Assembly: GCA_905480195.1 (NCBI GenBank)
Contig: CAJQPN010000004.1
Span: 55,640 to 119,639 of the forward strand
Source of the DNA: an uncultured Acidimicrobiales bacterium
Lineage (GTDB): Bacteria; Actinomycetota; Acidimicrobiia; Acidimicrobiales; Aldehydirespiratoraceae
Length of the DNA stretch: 64,000 bases
Direction: 5' to 3'
This document shows, piece after piece, positions 1 to 8,701 of the stretch. The position numbers were made by a program, and so were the translations under genes. Under the pieces are notes generated by a model that searched no databases, had not been told where the DNA came from, and saw nothing but the letters and a program-made list of their open reading frames with translations. Positions within the stretch are counted from its first letter, which is position 1. Each line of letters begins with the position of its first letter.

Positions 1-717
1 GGCCAACACCTCGGTCAACGGCCACCGGTGGACTCGGATCGTGAACAGGGCAGCATCACGGTGATCCACCATTCGTCTGATGGTCTGGCGTTCGACCCGC
101 ATCCAGAGTTCGCCGAGGGGATCGGCGAGGTCTGTGGGAGCCTGCCGATCCTCGACCGGCAGGCGCAGGCGATCGTCGCCGACCAGTGACCAGTTGGGCC
201 GCCACACCAGCGATCCCGGCCGAAGACGATCGAAAAACCGGTCGACGGTATCTGCGATGTCGTCATATCGAGGTACGGGCTCGTGAACGGCCCGCAACCC
301 AAGTCCGATCTTCTCGGCTGCGCTCCAACGAGTGGGGAAACACACCGCCGCAGCGGTGAGCCGCCAACCTGACGAATCACGTTCGAGGAGGCAGAGATCT
401 TCCTGCACACAACGTGCAGCCCATTCGAGTGGATGCTGCTGGGGACGACCGGGTGGGACCGGCCGGCCCGTGATGGTGAGCGCGTCGGCGATGAGATCGG
501 CGACTTCGGCCGATGCCAGCTCCGAGCCAGGCAGCACGGCGAGCGCATCGGCTCGGTGCTCGCGCAACACTCGGCTCTTCTCAGCGAGATAGGTGTCGTA
601 CGCATCATCGAACTGAAGCCATTCCTCGGCAGCCAACCCTCGAGTCGAGAGACGCCAACGGAATCCTCCCTCCACGAACAGCGAAACCGGGACGACTTCG
701 GCGAAAGAGAGCGGCAC
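1..717 (-). CDS. Haem-dependent oxidative N-demethylase family protein (DUF3445), C-terminus cut off
   Basis: The reading frame enters from the left edge, so the C-terminus is missing; 239 residues are visible and the family is usually about 300. The translation contains the family landmarks QEDLCLLERD, LTAAAVCFPTRWSAAEKIGL, VHEPVPRYDDIAD, RPNWSLV and LWMRVERQTIRRM, as seen in DUF3445 proteins related to the dimethylamine monooxygenase / haem-dependent N-demethylase alpha subunit. The start is a GTG (VPLSFAEVVPVSLF), the first start codon after an in-frame stop, and lies 15 nt after the stop of the TadE-like gene. The family oxidises N-methyl groups using haem; the substrate here is unknown. 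No partner subunit is visible. Confidence 0.85.
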   Translation of the reverse strand, partial: MPLSFAEVVPVSLFVEGGFRWRLSTRGLAAEEWLQFDDAYDTYLAEKSRVLREHRADALAVLPGSELASAEVADLIADALTITGRPVPPGRPQQHPLEWAARCVQEDLCLLERDSSGWRLTAAAVCFPTRWSAAEKIGLGLRAVHEPVPRYDDIADTVDRFFDRLRPGSLVWRPNWSLVGDDRLRLPVEDRQAPTDLADPLGELWMRVERQTIRRMVDHRDAALFTIRVHRWPLTEVLA

Positions 718-732
718 TCGCCCAGTCTGGCC

Positions 733-1059
733 TCAGCCAGGCACCCAGCGCACCCCGGCGACCGCTCGAGCGCGCGCCCTCACGTCTCCCACACGCACCA
801 GAACCGTGACCGTCAACCCTGATCGTCGATACTCGAGTAACTCAGCGCCATTGGCCACCGCAATCGTCCGAGCCTCTCCCTCACCAGCTGCTGCGCCTGC
901 AAGCGCTGCGGCATCGGCGGCAGTACGGGCTTGCGCTGCATCATTGAGGACTGGGGCGATCCGAACCGCCACAACGATCAAGCTCAGCCCGATCATCCCG
1001 AGCAACAACATCCACGGCAGTGCTTGACCCGCTTCCCCTCGCCAACGGACGCGACCCAT
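733..1059 (-). CDS. TadE/TadG-like secreted or pilus-associated small protein
   Basis: A protein of 108 residues. A short basic N-terminus is followed by the GQALPW motif and one long hydrophobic segment (about residues 13-34), then an alanine-rich helix (RTAADAAALAGAAAGEGEA). This is the pattern of actinobacterial TadE-like proteins of the Rv3654c type, which are membrane-anchored pseudopilin-like proteins of Flp/Tad systems. No other tad gene is visible nearby, so a pilus role is only inferred from the family. It sits 71 nt downstream of gyrA on the same strand and just before the DUF3445 gene, so the three may share a transcript. Confidence 0.7.
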   Translation of the reverse strand: MGRVRWRGEAGQALPWMLLLGMIGLSLIVVAVRIAPVLNDAAQARTAADAAALAGAAAGEGEARTIAVANGAELLEYRRSGLTVTVLVRVGDVRARARAVAGVRWVPG

Positions 1060-1130
1060 CTCTACTCTCCATCCTCCGGCTCACGCCGGTTGCGTCGAGG
1101 GGGAAGCGTTATGAGCGTCTGTGCGAGCGA

Positions 1131-3674
1131 TCAGTCGGAGGTGGGCGGCTCCCCGTCAGAGAAACCAGCTGCCGGGACCACATCATCACTGTTATCGGCA
1201 ATGGCGTCGTCACCACTGCTGACGAGAGCAATCGAAGCCACCGAATCGTCTTCGTCAGGAGCAATGACTTTCACACCACTCGCTGAGCGACCCTGTGCAG
1301 AGATGTCAGCTGCGCTGGTGCGAATCAGCACACCCTTACGGGTCACTGCCAGGACCTCGTCATGGTCATCCACGACGAGTGTGCCGATGACCGAACCCTT
1401 CTCCGCCACGATCTTGATGCCCACCACGCCCATACCACCACGACCCTTCGTCGGGTAGTCGTCAACGTCGGTCCGCTTGCCGTAACCATTTTCGGTGACG
1501 TGGAGCAGTGACGCTCCATCTCGTGCGATATCGCAGGCCACCACGGCATCACCCGGCTTTTTGAACTTCAGTCCCGCAACACCGGCCGCATTTCTTCCCA
1601 TCTCGCGAACCTGGTCTTCTTTGAAACGGATGGTCTGACCGAACCGGCTCGACAGGAGGATGTCGTACACCCCGTTTGTGGGGATGACCTCCACGAGTTC
1701 ATCGTCATCGTTGAGTTTGATCGCAATCAGGCCGGCTCGCAGCGACGAGTCGTAGGCGTTGAACCGGGTCTTTTTGACCCGACCCTTGGCCGTGGCGAAA
1801 AACAGGTAACGCTTCGTCTCGTAGTCGCGGGTGTCAATGATCGCTTGGATCGTTTCGCCCTCATGCAGCGGCAAAAGGTTGACGATCGCCGTTCCACGCG
1901 AGGTGCGACTCGCCACCGGAATCTCATGCGCCTTGAGGCGATAGACCCGACCCCGGGTCGAGAAAAACAGCAGATAGCTGTGGGCTGTGGTCTGGATGAG
2001 GTGGGTGACGGTGTCCTCGTCCTTGAGCTTGGTCCCCGCAATACCTCGGCCACCGCGTCCCTGAGACCGGAACTCTTCCGCCGGCGTGGTTTTGACATAC
2101 CCCGTAGCGGTCATGGTGAAGACCAGCGGATCATCGTCGATGAGGTCCTCGATGTTGAACTCGCCTGGATCGATTTCGAGACTGGAACGCCGCTCCTCCC
2201 CGAAGCCGTCAGCAATCGCTTCGAGTTCTTGGGTGATAACTGAGCGAAGCTTGGCGTCATCACCGAGGATCGCTTCGAGTTCACCGATGGTCTCGCGAAG
2301 TTGGCCCGCCTCCTCCTCGAGGTCCGACCGGCCGAGCCGGGTTAAGCGACCGAGTTGCATGTCGAGGATGTGATTTGCCTGCACCTCAGAGAACGCAACT
2401 GCTGCTCCTCCGCCCTCGGGGACAATCCCATTCATAAGCGCCTCGCGGGCGGCTCCTCGGTCTTCGCTCCCCCGGATCGTGGCGATGATCTCGTCGATCA
2501 GGTCGAGTGCATTCAGCAGCCCTTCGACAATGTGCAGTCGTTTCTGTGCCTGATCGAGGCGGTGTTCAGAGCGGCGGGTGACGACCTCTATCTGATGGTC
2601 GACATACGCGACCAGTGCGTCGCGCAGCGTAAGCGTGCGGGGCACGCCGCCAACAAGAGCCACCATGTTCACACCGAAGCTTGTTTGCAGCGGCGTGGCC
2701 TTCCAGAGGTTGTTGAGCACGACTTCTGGGTTGGCATCTCGTTTGAGGGTGATGACAAATCGCGTTTCGTCACCAGAAGACTCGTCGTTTACGTCCGCGA
2801 TGCCGTCGAGTTCGCGGTTGTTGACCAACTCGGAGATCTTGCGAGCCACCGCTCCTGCTGAAACCTGATAGGGGAAGGCTGTGACGACGAGGGCCTGTCG
2901 TTGACCTCGCTCAACAACTTCGACCGACGCTCGCATCTTCACCGATCCTCGCCCGGTGCGATAGGCAGACTCGATGCCGACACGACCGAGTATCTGGCCA
3001 CCGGTCGGGAAGTCGGGTCCCTTCACGAACTCCATGAGTTCGTCGAGTGTGGCGTCGGGATGTGCGAGCAGGTGGGTGACGGCTGCACACACTTCGTTGA
3101 GATTGTGGGGCGGGATGTTGGTGGCCATACCCACAGCGATGCCCTGGCTGCCGTTGACCAAGAGGTTCGGGAAGCGAGCCGGCAAGACCGCTGGCTCGGT
3201 GAAGTCCCCCGAGTAGTTGTCGATGAAATCGACGGTGTCTTCGTCGATGTCAGCGAGCATCTGCATCGCCAACCGGTCGAGTCGAGACTCTGTGTATCGA
3301 GCAGCAGCCGGCGGGTCTTCAGGGGATCCGTAGTTGCCGTGGAAGTCGATGAGGGGATGGCGTAGCGAGAACGGTTGTGCCATCCGAGCCAGCGCGTCGT
3401 AGATGGCACTGTCTCCGTGGGGATGGAAGCGAGCCATCACGTCTCCCGTAACACGAGCACACTTCACGTGGGCCCGATCGGGACGAAACCCCTGGTCGTA
3501 CATCGACCACAAGATGCGACGATGCACGGGTTTCAGACCATCACGGGCATCGGGTAACGCCCGACTGATGATGACCGACATCGCATAGTCGAGAAAGGAG
3601 CTTTCCATCTCCTCTTGGATCTCGATGACGGTGACGTCTTCAGGTTGTGCGTCTTCGACGGGTGTGTCTGACAT
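1131..3674 (-). CDS. gyrA: DNA gyrase subunit A
   Basis: 847 residues, normal for GyrA. The subunit breaks and rejoins DNA in the A2B2 gyrase that introduces negative supercoils. The quinolone-resistance region reads HPHGDSAIYDALARMAQ, with G87-D88-S89-A90 matching E. coli G81-D82-S83-A84. The catalytic tyrosine is Y127 in AARYTES. The GyrA box (QRRGGKG in E. coli) appears as QGRGGRG at residues 538-544, and the C-terminal beta-pinwheel repeats follow. Unlike M. tuberculosis and some relatives, there is no intein. It lies 51 nt downstream of gyrB in the same orientation, an operon-like layout. S89 at the equivalent of S83 would predict no intrinsic quinolone resistance by that residue. Confidence 0.98.
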   Translation of the reverse strand: MSDTPVEDAQPEDVTVIEIQEEMESSFLDYAMSVIISRALPDARDGLKPVHRRILWSMYDQGFRPDRAHVKCARVTGDVMARFHPHGDSAIYDALARMAQPFSLRHPLIDFHGNYGSPEDPPAAARYTESRLDRLAMQMLADIDEDTVDFIDNYSGDFTEPAVLPARFPNLLVNGSQGIAVGMATNIPPHNLNEVCAAVTHLLAHPDATLDELMEFVKGPDFPTGGQILGRVGIESAYRTGRGSVKMRASVEVVERGQRQALVVTAFPYQVSAGAVARKISELVNNRELDGIADVNDESSGDETRFVITLKRDANPEVVLNNLWKATPLQTSFGVNMVALVGGVPRTLTLRDALVAYVDHQIEVVTRRSEHRLDQAQKRLHIVEGLLNALDLIDEIIATIRGSEDRGAAREALMNGIVPEGGGAAVAFSEVQANHILDMQLGRLTRLGRSDLEEEAGQLRETIGELEAILGDDAKLRSVITQELEAIADGFGEERRSSLEIDPGEFNIEDLIDDDPLVFTMTATGYVKTTPAEEFRSQGRGGRGIAGTKLKDEDTVTHLIQTTAHSYLLFFSTRGRVYRLKAHEIPVASRTSRGTAIVNLLPLHEGETIQAIIDTRDYETKRYLFFATAKGRVKKTRFNAYDSSLRAGLIAIKLNDDDELVEVIPTNGVYDILLSSRFGQTIRFKEDQVREMGRNAAGVAGLKFKKPGDAVVACDIARDGASLLHVTENGYGKRTDVDDYPTKGRGGMGVVGIKIVAEKGSVIGTLVVDDHDEVLAVTRKGVLIRTSAADISAQGRSASGVKVIAPDEDDSVASIALVSSGDDAIADNSDDVVPAAGFSDGEPPTSD

Positions 3675-3725
3675 CTATGTCCGTGTACCTCTCTGCGCCG
3701 GCGCTACCGACTCACCAGACCTCGA

Positions 3726-5783
3726 CTAGAAATCCAAGTTCCGAACTTCGCGGGCATTGGTAACGATGAAGTTCTTTCGCTGCTCAACGTCATCGCCCAT
3801 CAAAATCGACATGATTTCGTCAGCGATCGCTGCCTGTTCAACCGACACCTGAAGCAGCGACCGGCTCGCAATGTCCATCGTGGTGTCGCGCAACTCATCC
3901 CAGTCCATCTCGCCCAAACCCTTCAGGCGGGCAAAGTCCTTTGTGTAGTTCGGGCGTTCGGCAAGAAACGCATCTTTTGCCGCGTCGTCTTTTAGATACA
4001 CCGTCTCCTTGTTGGAGACCTTCGTGCTGTAAAGCGGTGGTTGGGCGATGTAGACGTAACCCGCTTCGACAAGCGGCCGCATCTGGCGGAAGAAGAAGGT
4101 GAGCAGCAGTGTGCGAATATGGCTGCCATCGACGTCGGCGTCAGCGAGCAGGATGACCTTGTGGTAGCGAGCCTGTTCGATATCGAACTCGTCGGCGAAC
4201 CCTGCACCGATCGCGGTGATGAGGGTTTGCACCTCGTTGTTTTTCAACATCTTGTCGATACGGGCCCGTTCGACGTTCAAAATCTTGCCGCGGATCGGCA
4301 AGATCGCTTGGGTTCTGGGATCTCGAGCTCGGACGGCAGAGCCACCGGCGGAGTCGCCTTCGACGATGAACAACTCGCGACGCTCAGGTTCCTTCGCCGA
4401 ACAGTCTTTGAGTTTGTCAGGCATCCCGGCCCCGTCGAGTAGAGACTTCGATCGGATGGCTTTCCGGGCATCAGCAGCAGCAACGCGGGCACGAGCCGCA
4501 TTGGTCGCTTTCGTGATGATCGCCTTGCCTTCACTGGGGTGCTCTTCGAGCCAATCTGCCATTCGCTCGTTCGTTACCTTCTCGACAAGCGATCTCATCG
4601 ACACGTTGCCGAGTTTGGATTTGGTCTGGCCTTCGAACTGCGGCTCACCGATCCGAGCGGAGATGATCGCCGTGAGTCCTTCCCTGATGTCCTCGCCGGT
4701 GAGGTTTTCGTCTTTCTCTTTGAGGAGGCCCTTCTCGCGCGCGTAGGCGTTCACCGTGCGTGTGACTGCAGTGCGAAATCCCTGCTCGTGCATGCCGCCC
4801 TCGATCGTGGCGATGCCATTGGCGAAGCTGTGCAGTCCGTCGGTATTGAACCCCGTGTTCCACTGGAACGCGATCTCGACCTCGTGCGGATTGTCGGCGA
4901 TTTGCTCGGACCCCGCGAAGTAACCGACCGCAGCAAACAGTGCCTCTTTGGAGGAGTTCACGTGGCTGACGAAATCAACGATGCCACCGTCGTATTTGAA
5001 GGTCACCCAGCCGTCTGGGTCTTCGGTAACGACGGTGGAGCTCTCACGGAGGTCGCGGACCCGGATCTCGAGGCCGCGGTTGAGAAACGCCATCATCTGG
5101 AACCGTTCGACAAGCGTCTGAAACCGGAAATCGATCTCGTCGAAGATCACCGGGTCCGGCCAGAAGCGAACGGTCGTGCCGGTGCGAGGCTCCCCGGTAT
5201 CGCGAAATGGGGCAGGGCCGCTGACGGCGAGGCGATCCTTGAGTTCACCGCCATCGACAAACGACATGGCGTGGCGCTCTCCAGCACGATCGATTTCAAC
5301 CTCGACGCGTTGTGACAAGGCGTTCACGACCGAGATGCCGACTCCATGCAAGCCACCAGAGACCTTGTAGCCATCACCGCCGAATTTGCCTCCGGCATGG
5401 AGAACGGTGAGCACCACCTCGGCCGCAGACATGTCGTCGAATTTTGGGTGCTTGTCAACCGGGATACCACGTCCGTCGTCGCTCACTTCACATGAGCCGT
5501 CCGGGAGAATCGACACATCTATGCGAGCGCAATAACCAGCCATTGCTTCATCGACGGAGTTGTCGACCACTTCCCACACGAGGTGGTGCAACCCGGTCGG
5601 ACCAGTTGATCCGATGTACATGCCAGGTCGTTTTCTGACGGCTTCGAGCCCCTCGAGAACGGTGATGTCTTGTGCCCCGTACGACGATGGTTCGGTAGTG
5701 GTCAACTCGGACTCCTGCGCAGCCGCTGCATCTCCCGCTTGGGACGATCCATCACGGGTGATTCGGTCATCATCTTCGGTCAC
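3726..5783 (-). CDS. gyrB: DNA gyrase subunit B
   Basis: 685 residues from the chosen GTG start at 5783, which has a good ribosome site (GGAG 8 nt upstream). The frame is open further upstream to 5858, but those residues are not GyrB-like. The ATPase domain shows EVVDNSVDEAMAGYC, DDGRGIPVDKHPKF and GGLHGVGISVVNALS. The TOPRIM domain shows FIVEGDSAGGSAVRARDP, LPIRGKILNVE and the metal-binding DADVDGSHIRTLLLTFFFR. The protein hydrolyses ATP to drive the gyrase strand passage cycle and pairs with the gyrA gene 51 nt downstream. It ends in the usual conserved IVTNAREVRNLDF-type tail. No intein is seen. Confidence 0.98.
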   Translation of the reverse strand: MTEDDDRITRDGSSQAGDAAAAQESELTTTEPSSYGAQDITVLEGLEAVRKRPGMYIGSTGPTGLHHLVWEVVDNSVDEAMAGYCARIDVSILPDGSCEVSDDGRGIPVDKHPKFDDMSAAEVVLTVLHAGGKFGGDGYKVSGGLHGVGISVVNALSQRVEVEIDRAGERHAMSFVDGGELKDRLAVSGPAPFRDTGEPRTGTTVRFWPDPVIFDEIDFRFQTLVERFQMMAFLNRGLEIRVRDLRESSTVVTEDPDGWVTFKYDGGIVDFVSHVNSSKEALFAAVGYFAGSEQIADNPHEVEIAFQWNTGFNTDGLHSFANGIATIEGGMHEQGFRTAVTRTVNAYAREKGLLKEKDENLTGEDIREGLTAIISARIGEPQFEGQTKSKLGNVSMRSLVEKVTNERMADWLEEHPSEGKAIITKATNAARARVAAADARKAIRSKSLLDGAGMPDKLKDCSAKEPERRELFIVEGDSAGGSAVRARDPRTQAILPIRGKILNVERARIDKMLKNNEVQTLITAIGAGFADEFDIEQARYHKVILLADADVDGSHIRTLLLTFFFRQMRPLVEAGYVYIAQPPLYSTKVSNKETVYLKDDAAKDAFLAERPNYTKDFARLKGLGEMDWDELRDTTMDIASRSLLQVSVEQAAIADEIMSILMGDDVEQRKNFIVTNAREVRNLDF

Positions 5784-5965
5784 AGATTTTCTCCGAAATC
5801 CCAGGATGGACAAGCAAAATCCAGGGTTTCGGGGGATCTCGGTTCGGGTGCATCGCACTGGTCGAGAGGGCCGTTCACGGTCCTCTGATTCTACCAGTTA
5901 CAGGCGTGTGATTCGCGTCAGACGGCGTACTCCAAACCGCTGCAGCGTCGTCCATTTTCCCACCG

Positions 5966-6277
5966 TCAAGAAGACGGCGAAACCCGAACATGAATGCTGG
6001 TGATCCGCGCTGATTCAGTCACCTCCGAGAGCCGCTCCAGCACCTGTTTTTCCAGCCATTGAAACTCGTTTGCCCACGCTGAATCTCCTGCGGTTACCAC
6101 AAGACGACCTCCATCGACAGCTGCCGGGCGAGTGTGTCGAGCCAAGTCGGGACCAACGATGGAGCTCCAGTCCCGAAAGATCAGATCGAGCACATCGACA
6201 GGCGGCGCGTTGAGGTTTCCGAGCAGGTGATCGAGGCTCGTGGAGATCGATCTCGGGTCGCGGTCTCGGCGGTTCAC
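5966..6277 (-). CDS. dciA: DUF721 / DciA-like protein
   Basis: 103 residues with the DUF721 core WSSIVGPDLARHTRPAAVDGGRLVVTAGDSAWANEFQWLEKQVLERL, which resembles a type II KH fold. In bacteria without DnaC/DnaI, DciA is the helicase operator that helps load DnaB at the origin. The start overlaps the recF stop by 4 nt (ATGA), so the two are translationally coupled, as in mycobacteria where the DUF721 gene follows recF and precedes gyrB. A 182-nt gap separates it from the gyrB start. Its place in the dnaA-dnaN-recF block fits a replication role. Confidence 0.88.
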   Translation of the reverse strand: MNRRDRDPRSISTSLDHLLGNLNAPPVDVLDLIFRDWSSIVGPDLARHTRPAAVDGGRLVVTAGDSAWANEFQWLEKQVLERLSEVTESARITSIHVRVSPSS

Positions 6278-7359
6278 AAGATCTGTGGCGCCACAGCGCC
6301 GTGATGAACACGGATGATCTGATCCGGCCTGGCCTTGGGTGGCAACTCGGCAGCGGTTGTGAGGATGTGCTGACCGGGGGGGAGAGCGTCAAGCAGTGCA
6401 GTGGCGCGGTTCGGATCGAGTTCGGAGAACACATCATCCAGCAAGAGCACCGGTTCAGCGATCCCCGCTGCCCTCACAACACCATCAGCTGCAAGACGAA
6501 GGGCCAGAGCAAGGGATCGTTGTTCACCCTGCGACGCATGGGTACGCGCCGGGAGTCCTCCAATTTTCAGCAGTATTTCGTCGCGGTGTGGGCCCACCGT
6601 GGTGATCCCGCGCCGAACATCAAGCTCTCGCCGTGACGCCAGGGTGTCCGCAAGCGAACCTTCCCATGACGCTTGGTAGTTCGCGGTAACGTCCGCAGCT
6701 TTTTGCGCAACCGCGTCATAAGCACCAGCCAGTGTGGTCGCCATCTCGGCGAGGAGTTCCACCCTGGCCGCGAGCAACTGGTCCCCAGCCTCCGCGAGCT
6801 TCGCGTCCCACACGTCAAGTGTGAACGCAGCATCGGCATCAAGTCGCCCATGCACGCCTCGGAGCAGGGCGTTTCGTTGTTTCAAGGCGCGTTCGACATT
6901 GCTCCTCAGCACGAGGTTCCTGGGGTGGCGAGATGCAACGGCTGTGTCGAGCCACCCTCTTCGCAAGGTCGGCCCTCCTTTCACCAGAGCGAGGTCGTCT
7001 GGGGAAAAAACAGTCGCTTGCAAAACGCCAACCAAGTCCCCTGTGCGTCGTAATCGTTGTCGATTCACCTGGACACGATTTCGTCCTGCCCGCTGAATCT
7101 CGACCTCGATCAGTTGCTCACGGCCGTCATCCCCCTCGACGGTGACGCGAGCAACTGCCGCGTCGGTGCCGTCTCGGACCAATGCGTCATCAGGCGCCCC
7201 CCGAAAGCTTCCCAAACCCGCCATCCAACCGATCGCTTCGATCAGGTTGGTCTTGCCGTGTCCGTTCTCTCCGATGATCGCAGTAAGGCCGTCATCGAAT
7301 GACACGCTCACCTGGGCGTAGGACCGCCAGTCGACAAGCGACAGCGTGCGGATCTTCAC
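6274..7359 (-). CDS. recF: DNA replication and repair protein RecF
   Basis: 361 residues. The SMC/RecF-type ATPase has Walker A GENGHGKT at residues 30-37, the signature motif HASQGEQRSLALALRLA, and Walker B VLLLDDVFSELD near the C-terminus. RecF binds single-strand gaps and helps RecO/RecR load RecA. The N-terminus MKIRTLSLVDWRSY matches the family start (the LxNFRNY type). It begins 6 nt after the dnaN stop on the same strand and overlaps the DUF721 gene by 4 nt at its end, so dnaN-recF-dciA form one unit. Confidence 0.97.
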   Translation of the reverse strand: MKIRTLSLVDWRSYAQVSVSFDDGLTAIIGENGHGKTNLIEAIGWMAGLGSFRGAPDDALVRDGTDAAVARVTVEGDDGREQLIEVEIQRAGRNRVQVNRQRLRRTGDLVGVLQATVFSPDDLALVKGGPTLRRGWLDTAVASRHPRNLVLRSNVERALKQRNALLRGVHGRLDADAAFTLDVWDAKLAEAGDQLLAARVELLAEMATTLAGAYDAVAQKAADVTANYQASWEGSLADTLASRRELDVRRGITTVGPHRDEILLKIGGLPARTHASQGEQRSLALALRLAADGVVRAAGIAEPVLLLDDVFSELDPNRATALLDALPPGQHILTTAAELPPKARPDQIIRVHHGAVAPQIL

Positions 7360-7365
7360 ACGATG

Positions 7366-8466
7366 TCAGCTGACCCGAACAGGCATCAGCAAGTAGAGAA
7401 AGGCCGGGTCATCAGCTGATTTGAGCAAGGCCGGCTTCAACTCATCGACCGTCTCGAGTGTGATTTCGTCACCGGGTGCCACCTCGATACCATCGATGAG
7501 ATATTCAGGGTTGAACGCGACGGTCAAATCGTCACCGGTGTAGTTCGCTTCGACCGACTCGTGTGCCTGTCCTACGTCCTGGGTCACCGCAACAAGCTCT
7601 AGGCCACTTGACGACATTGCGAGCCGAACCGGCGTTGACTCTTGGGCGAGCAACCGAACTCGTCGGACTGCATCAAGTAGTGCCTCGCGGTTGACCGAGA
7701 GCGTGTTCGGATGATTGCTTGGGATGAGGCCGCGGTAGTTGGGAAACTCACCCTCGATCAGTCTTGTCGTGATCTTCACCGAGCCGACTTCGAACCCTGC
7801 ATCGCGTTCGCCAAGGCGAAGGGTGATCTCCTCTGCTTCGCCAACCACACGGGACAGTTCCTTGAGGGCTCGACTCGGAACCAAAACCTTCTGTCCTTCT
7901 CCGAGAATCGATGTGCCTTCGAGATCTCGTACCGAGAGGCGGTACGAGTCCGTGGATACCAGGCGGAGCCCCTGCTCTTCAGCGGCCATCAAAACGCCGG
8001 TGAGAATGGGACGAGCATCGTCACTCGACGCCGCCTTCTCGACTTGGTCGATAGCCGCTCGAAACGCGCCGGCGTCGAGTGTGACGGCGTCGCCGTCAGC
8101 GGTGGAGAGTTCAGGGAACTCGTCGGCAGGAATAACGCGAAGCGAGAACTCCGCTGGCGCTTGGACAACCCTGGCATCGTCTTCTTCGATCGAAACATCG
8201 ACTGCGCCTGGGCGAAGTGACCGGACGACATCGGAGATCAGCTTGGAAGGAAGAACCGCTATTCCATCTTCTCCGCCAGCGACCTCAACGTCCACTGTGA
8301 TTGTGAGGTCGAGATCACTTCCCGTGACCGTCAGCCGATCTCCGACCAGTTCCAGTCGGACACCAGCCAACACAGGAAGGGCTCCGCCTCGGGTGGTTAC
8401 AGCACGGCCGGCCGCCCCAAGGGCTTCTACGAGGGTGTCTCGTTCACAACGGAACTTCAGACTCAT
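7366..8466 (-). CDS. dnaN: DNA polymerase III sliding clamp (beta subunit)
   Basis: 366 residues from the ATG at 8466, with a GGAGAA-type ribosome site upstream. The frame remains open to 8637, but those codons run into the non-coding dnaA-dnaN gap. Three repeated clamp folds are recognisable, beginning MSLKFRCERDTLVEALGAAGRAVTTRGGALPVLAGVRL and ending FLYLLMPVRVS, the usual C-terminus contributing to the hydrophobic partner-binding pocket. The clamp tethers DNA polymerase III to DNA. It is followed after 6 nt by recF. Confidence 0.97.
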   Translation of the reverse strand: MSLKFRCERDTLVEALGAAGRAVTTRGGALPVLAGVRLELVGDRLTVTGSDLDLTITVDVEVAGGEDGIAVLPSKLISDVVRSLRPGAVDVSIEEDDARVVQAPAEFSLRVIPADEFPELSTADGDAVTLDAGAFRAAIDQVEKAASSDDARPILTGVLMAAEEQGLRLVSTDSYRLSVRDLEGTSILGEGQKVLVPSRALKELSRVVGEAEEITLRLGERDAGFEVGSVKITTRLIEGEFPNYRGLIPSNHPNTLSVNREALLDAVRRVRLLAQESTPVRLAMSSSGLELVAVTQDVGQAHESVEANYTGDDLTVAFNPEYLIDGIEVAPGDEITLETVDELKPALLKSADDPAFLYLLMPVRVS

Positions 8467-8701
8467 GGTGCGATTACTTCTCCCGGTCGTATGGAACTCA
8501 GATAATAGAAGTCCATAGGGGCTGTGGATTGTGGATGATGGTCTTTTTTGCTTGTCCTGTCGGGGAAGGAGTATCCCCATGTCGTCCCTGATGGACCACA
8601 GGTAGAGCGGGTACTGCTGAGACGAGGGGGAAACCACTTCGGTTGTCCCCCGAACTCCCCCGTGAACTCCCCTGGCTTTCCCCAGGGTTGTGCACGGATA
8701 G
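8467..8701. other. Candidate replication origin between dnaA and dnaN
   Basis: A 235-nt non-coding gap between dnaA and dnaN, the position of oriC in mycobacteria and streptomycetes. It contains two overlapping near-consensus DnaA boxes on the minus strand (TGTGGATTG at 8523-8531 and TGTGGATGA at 8530-8538, that is NNATCCACA), TTGTCCCCC at 8643-8651 and TTGTGCACG at 8688-8696, a repeated GAACTCCCC, and a T6 run near 8543-8549. No exact TTATCCACA or TTGTCCACA is present, and the box number is low for an actinobacterial oriC. The call therefore rests mainly on gene order; the dnaA-rpmH gap is the alternative. Confidence 0.5.

Noticed and set aside
15..608. Open frame of 197 codons on the minus strand at the left edge
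   Set aside because: The neighbouring minus frame encodes the DUF3445 protein with conserved motifs; this frame is its shadow.
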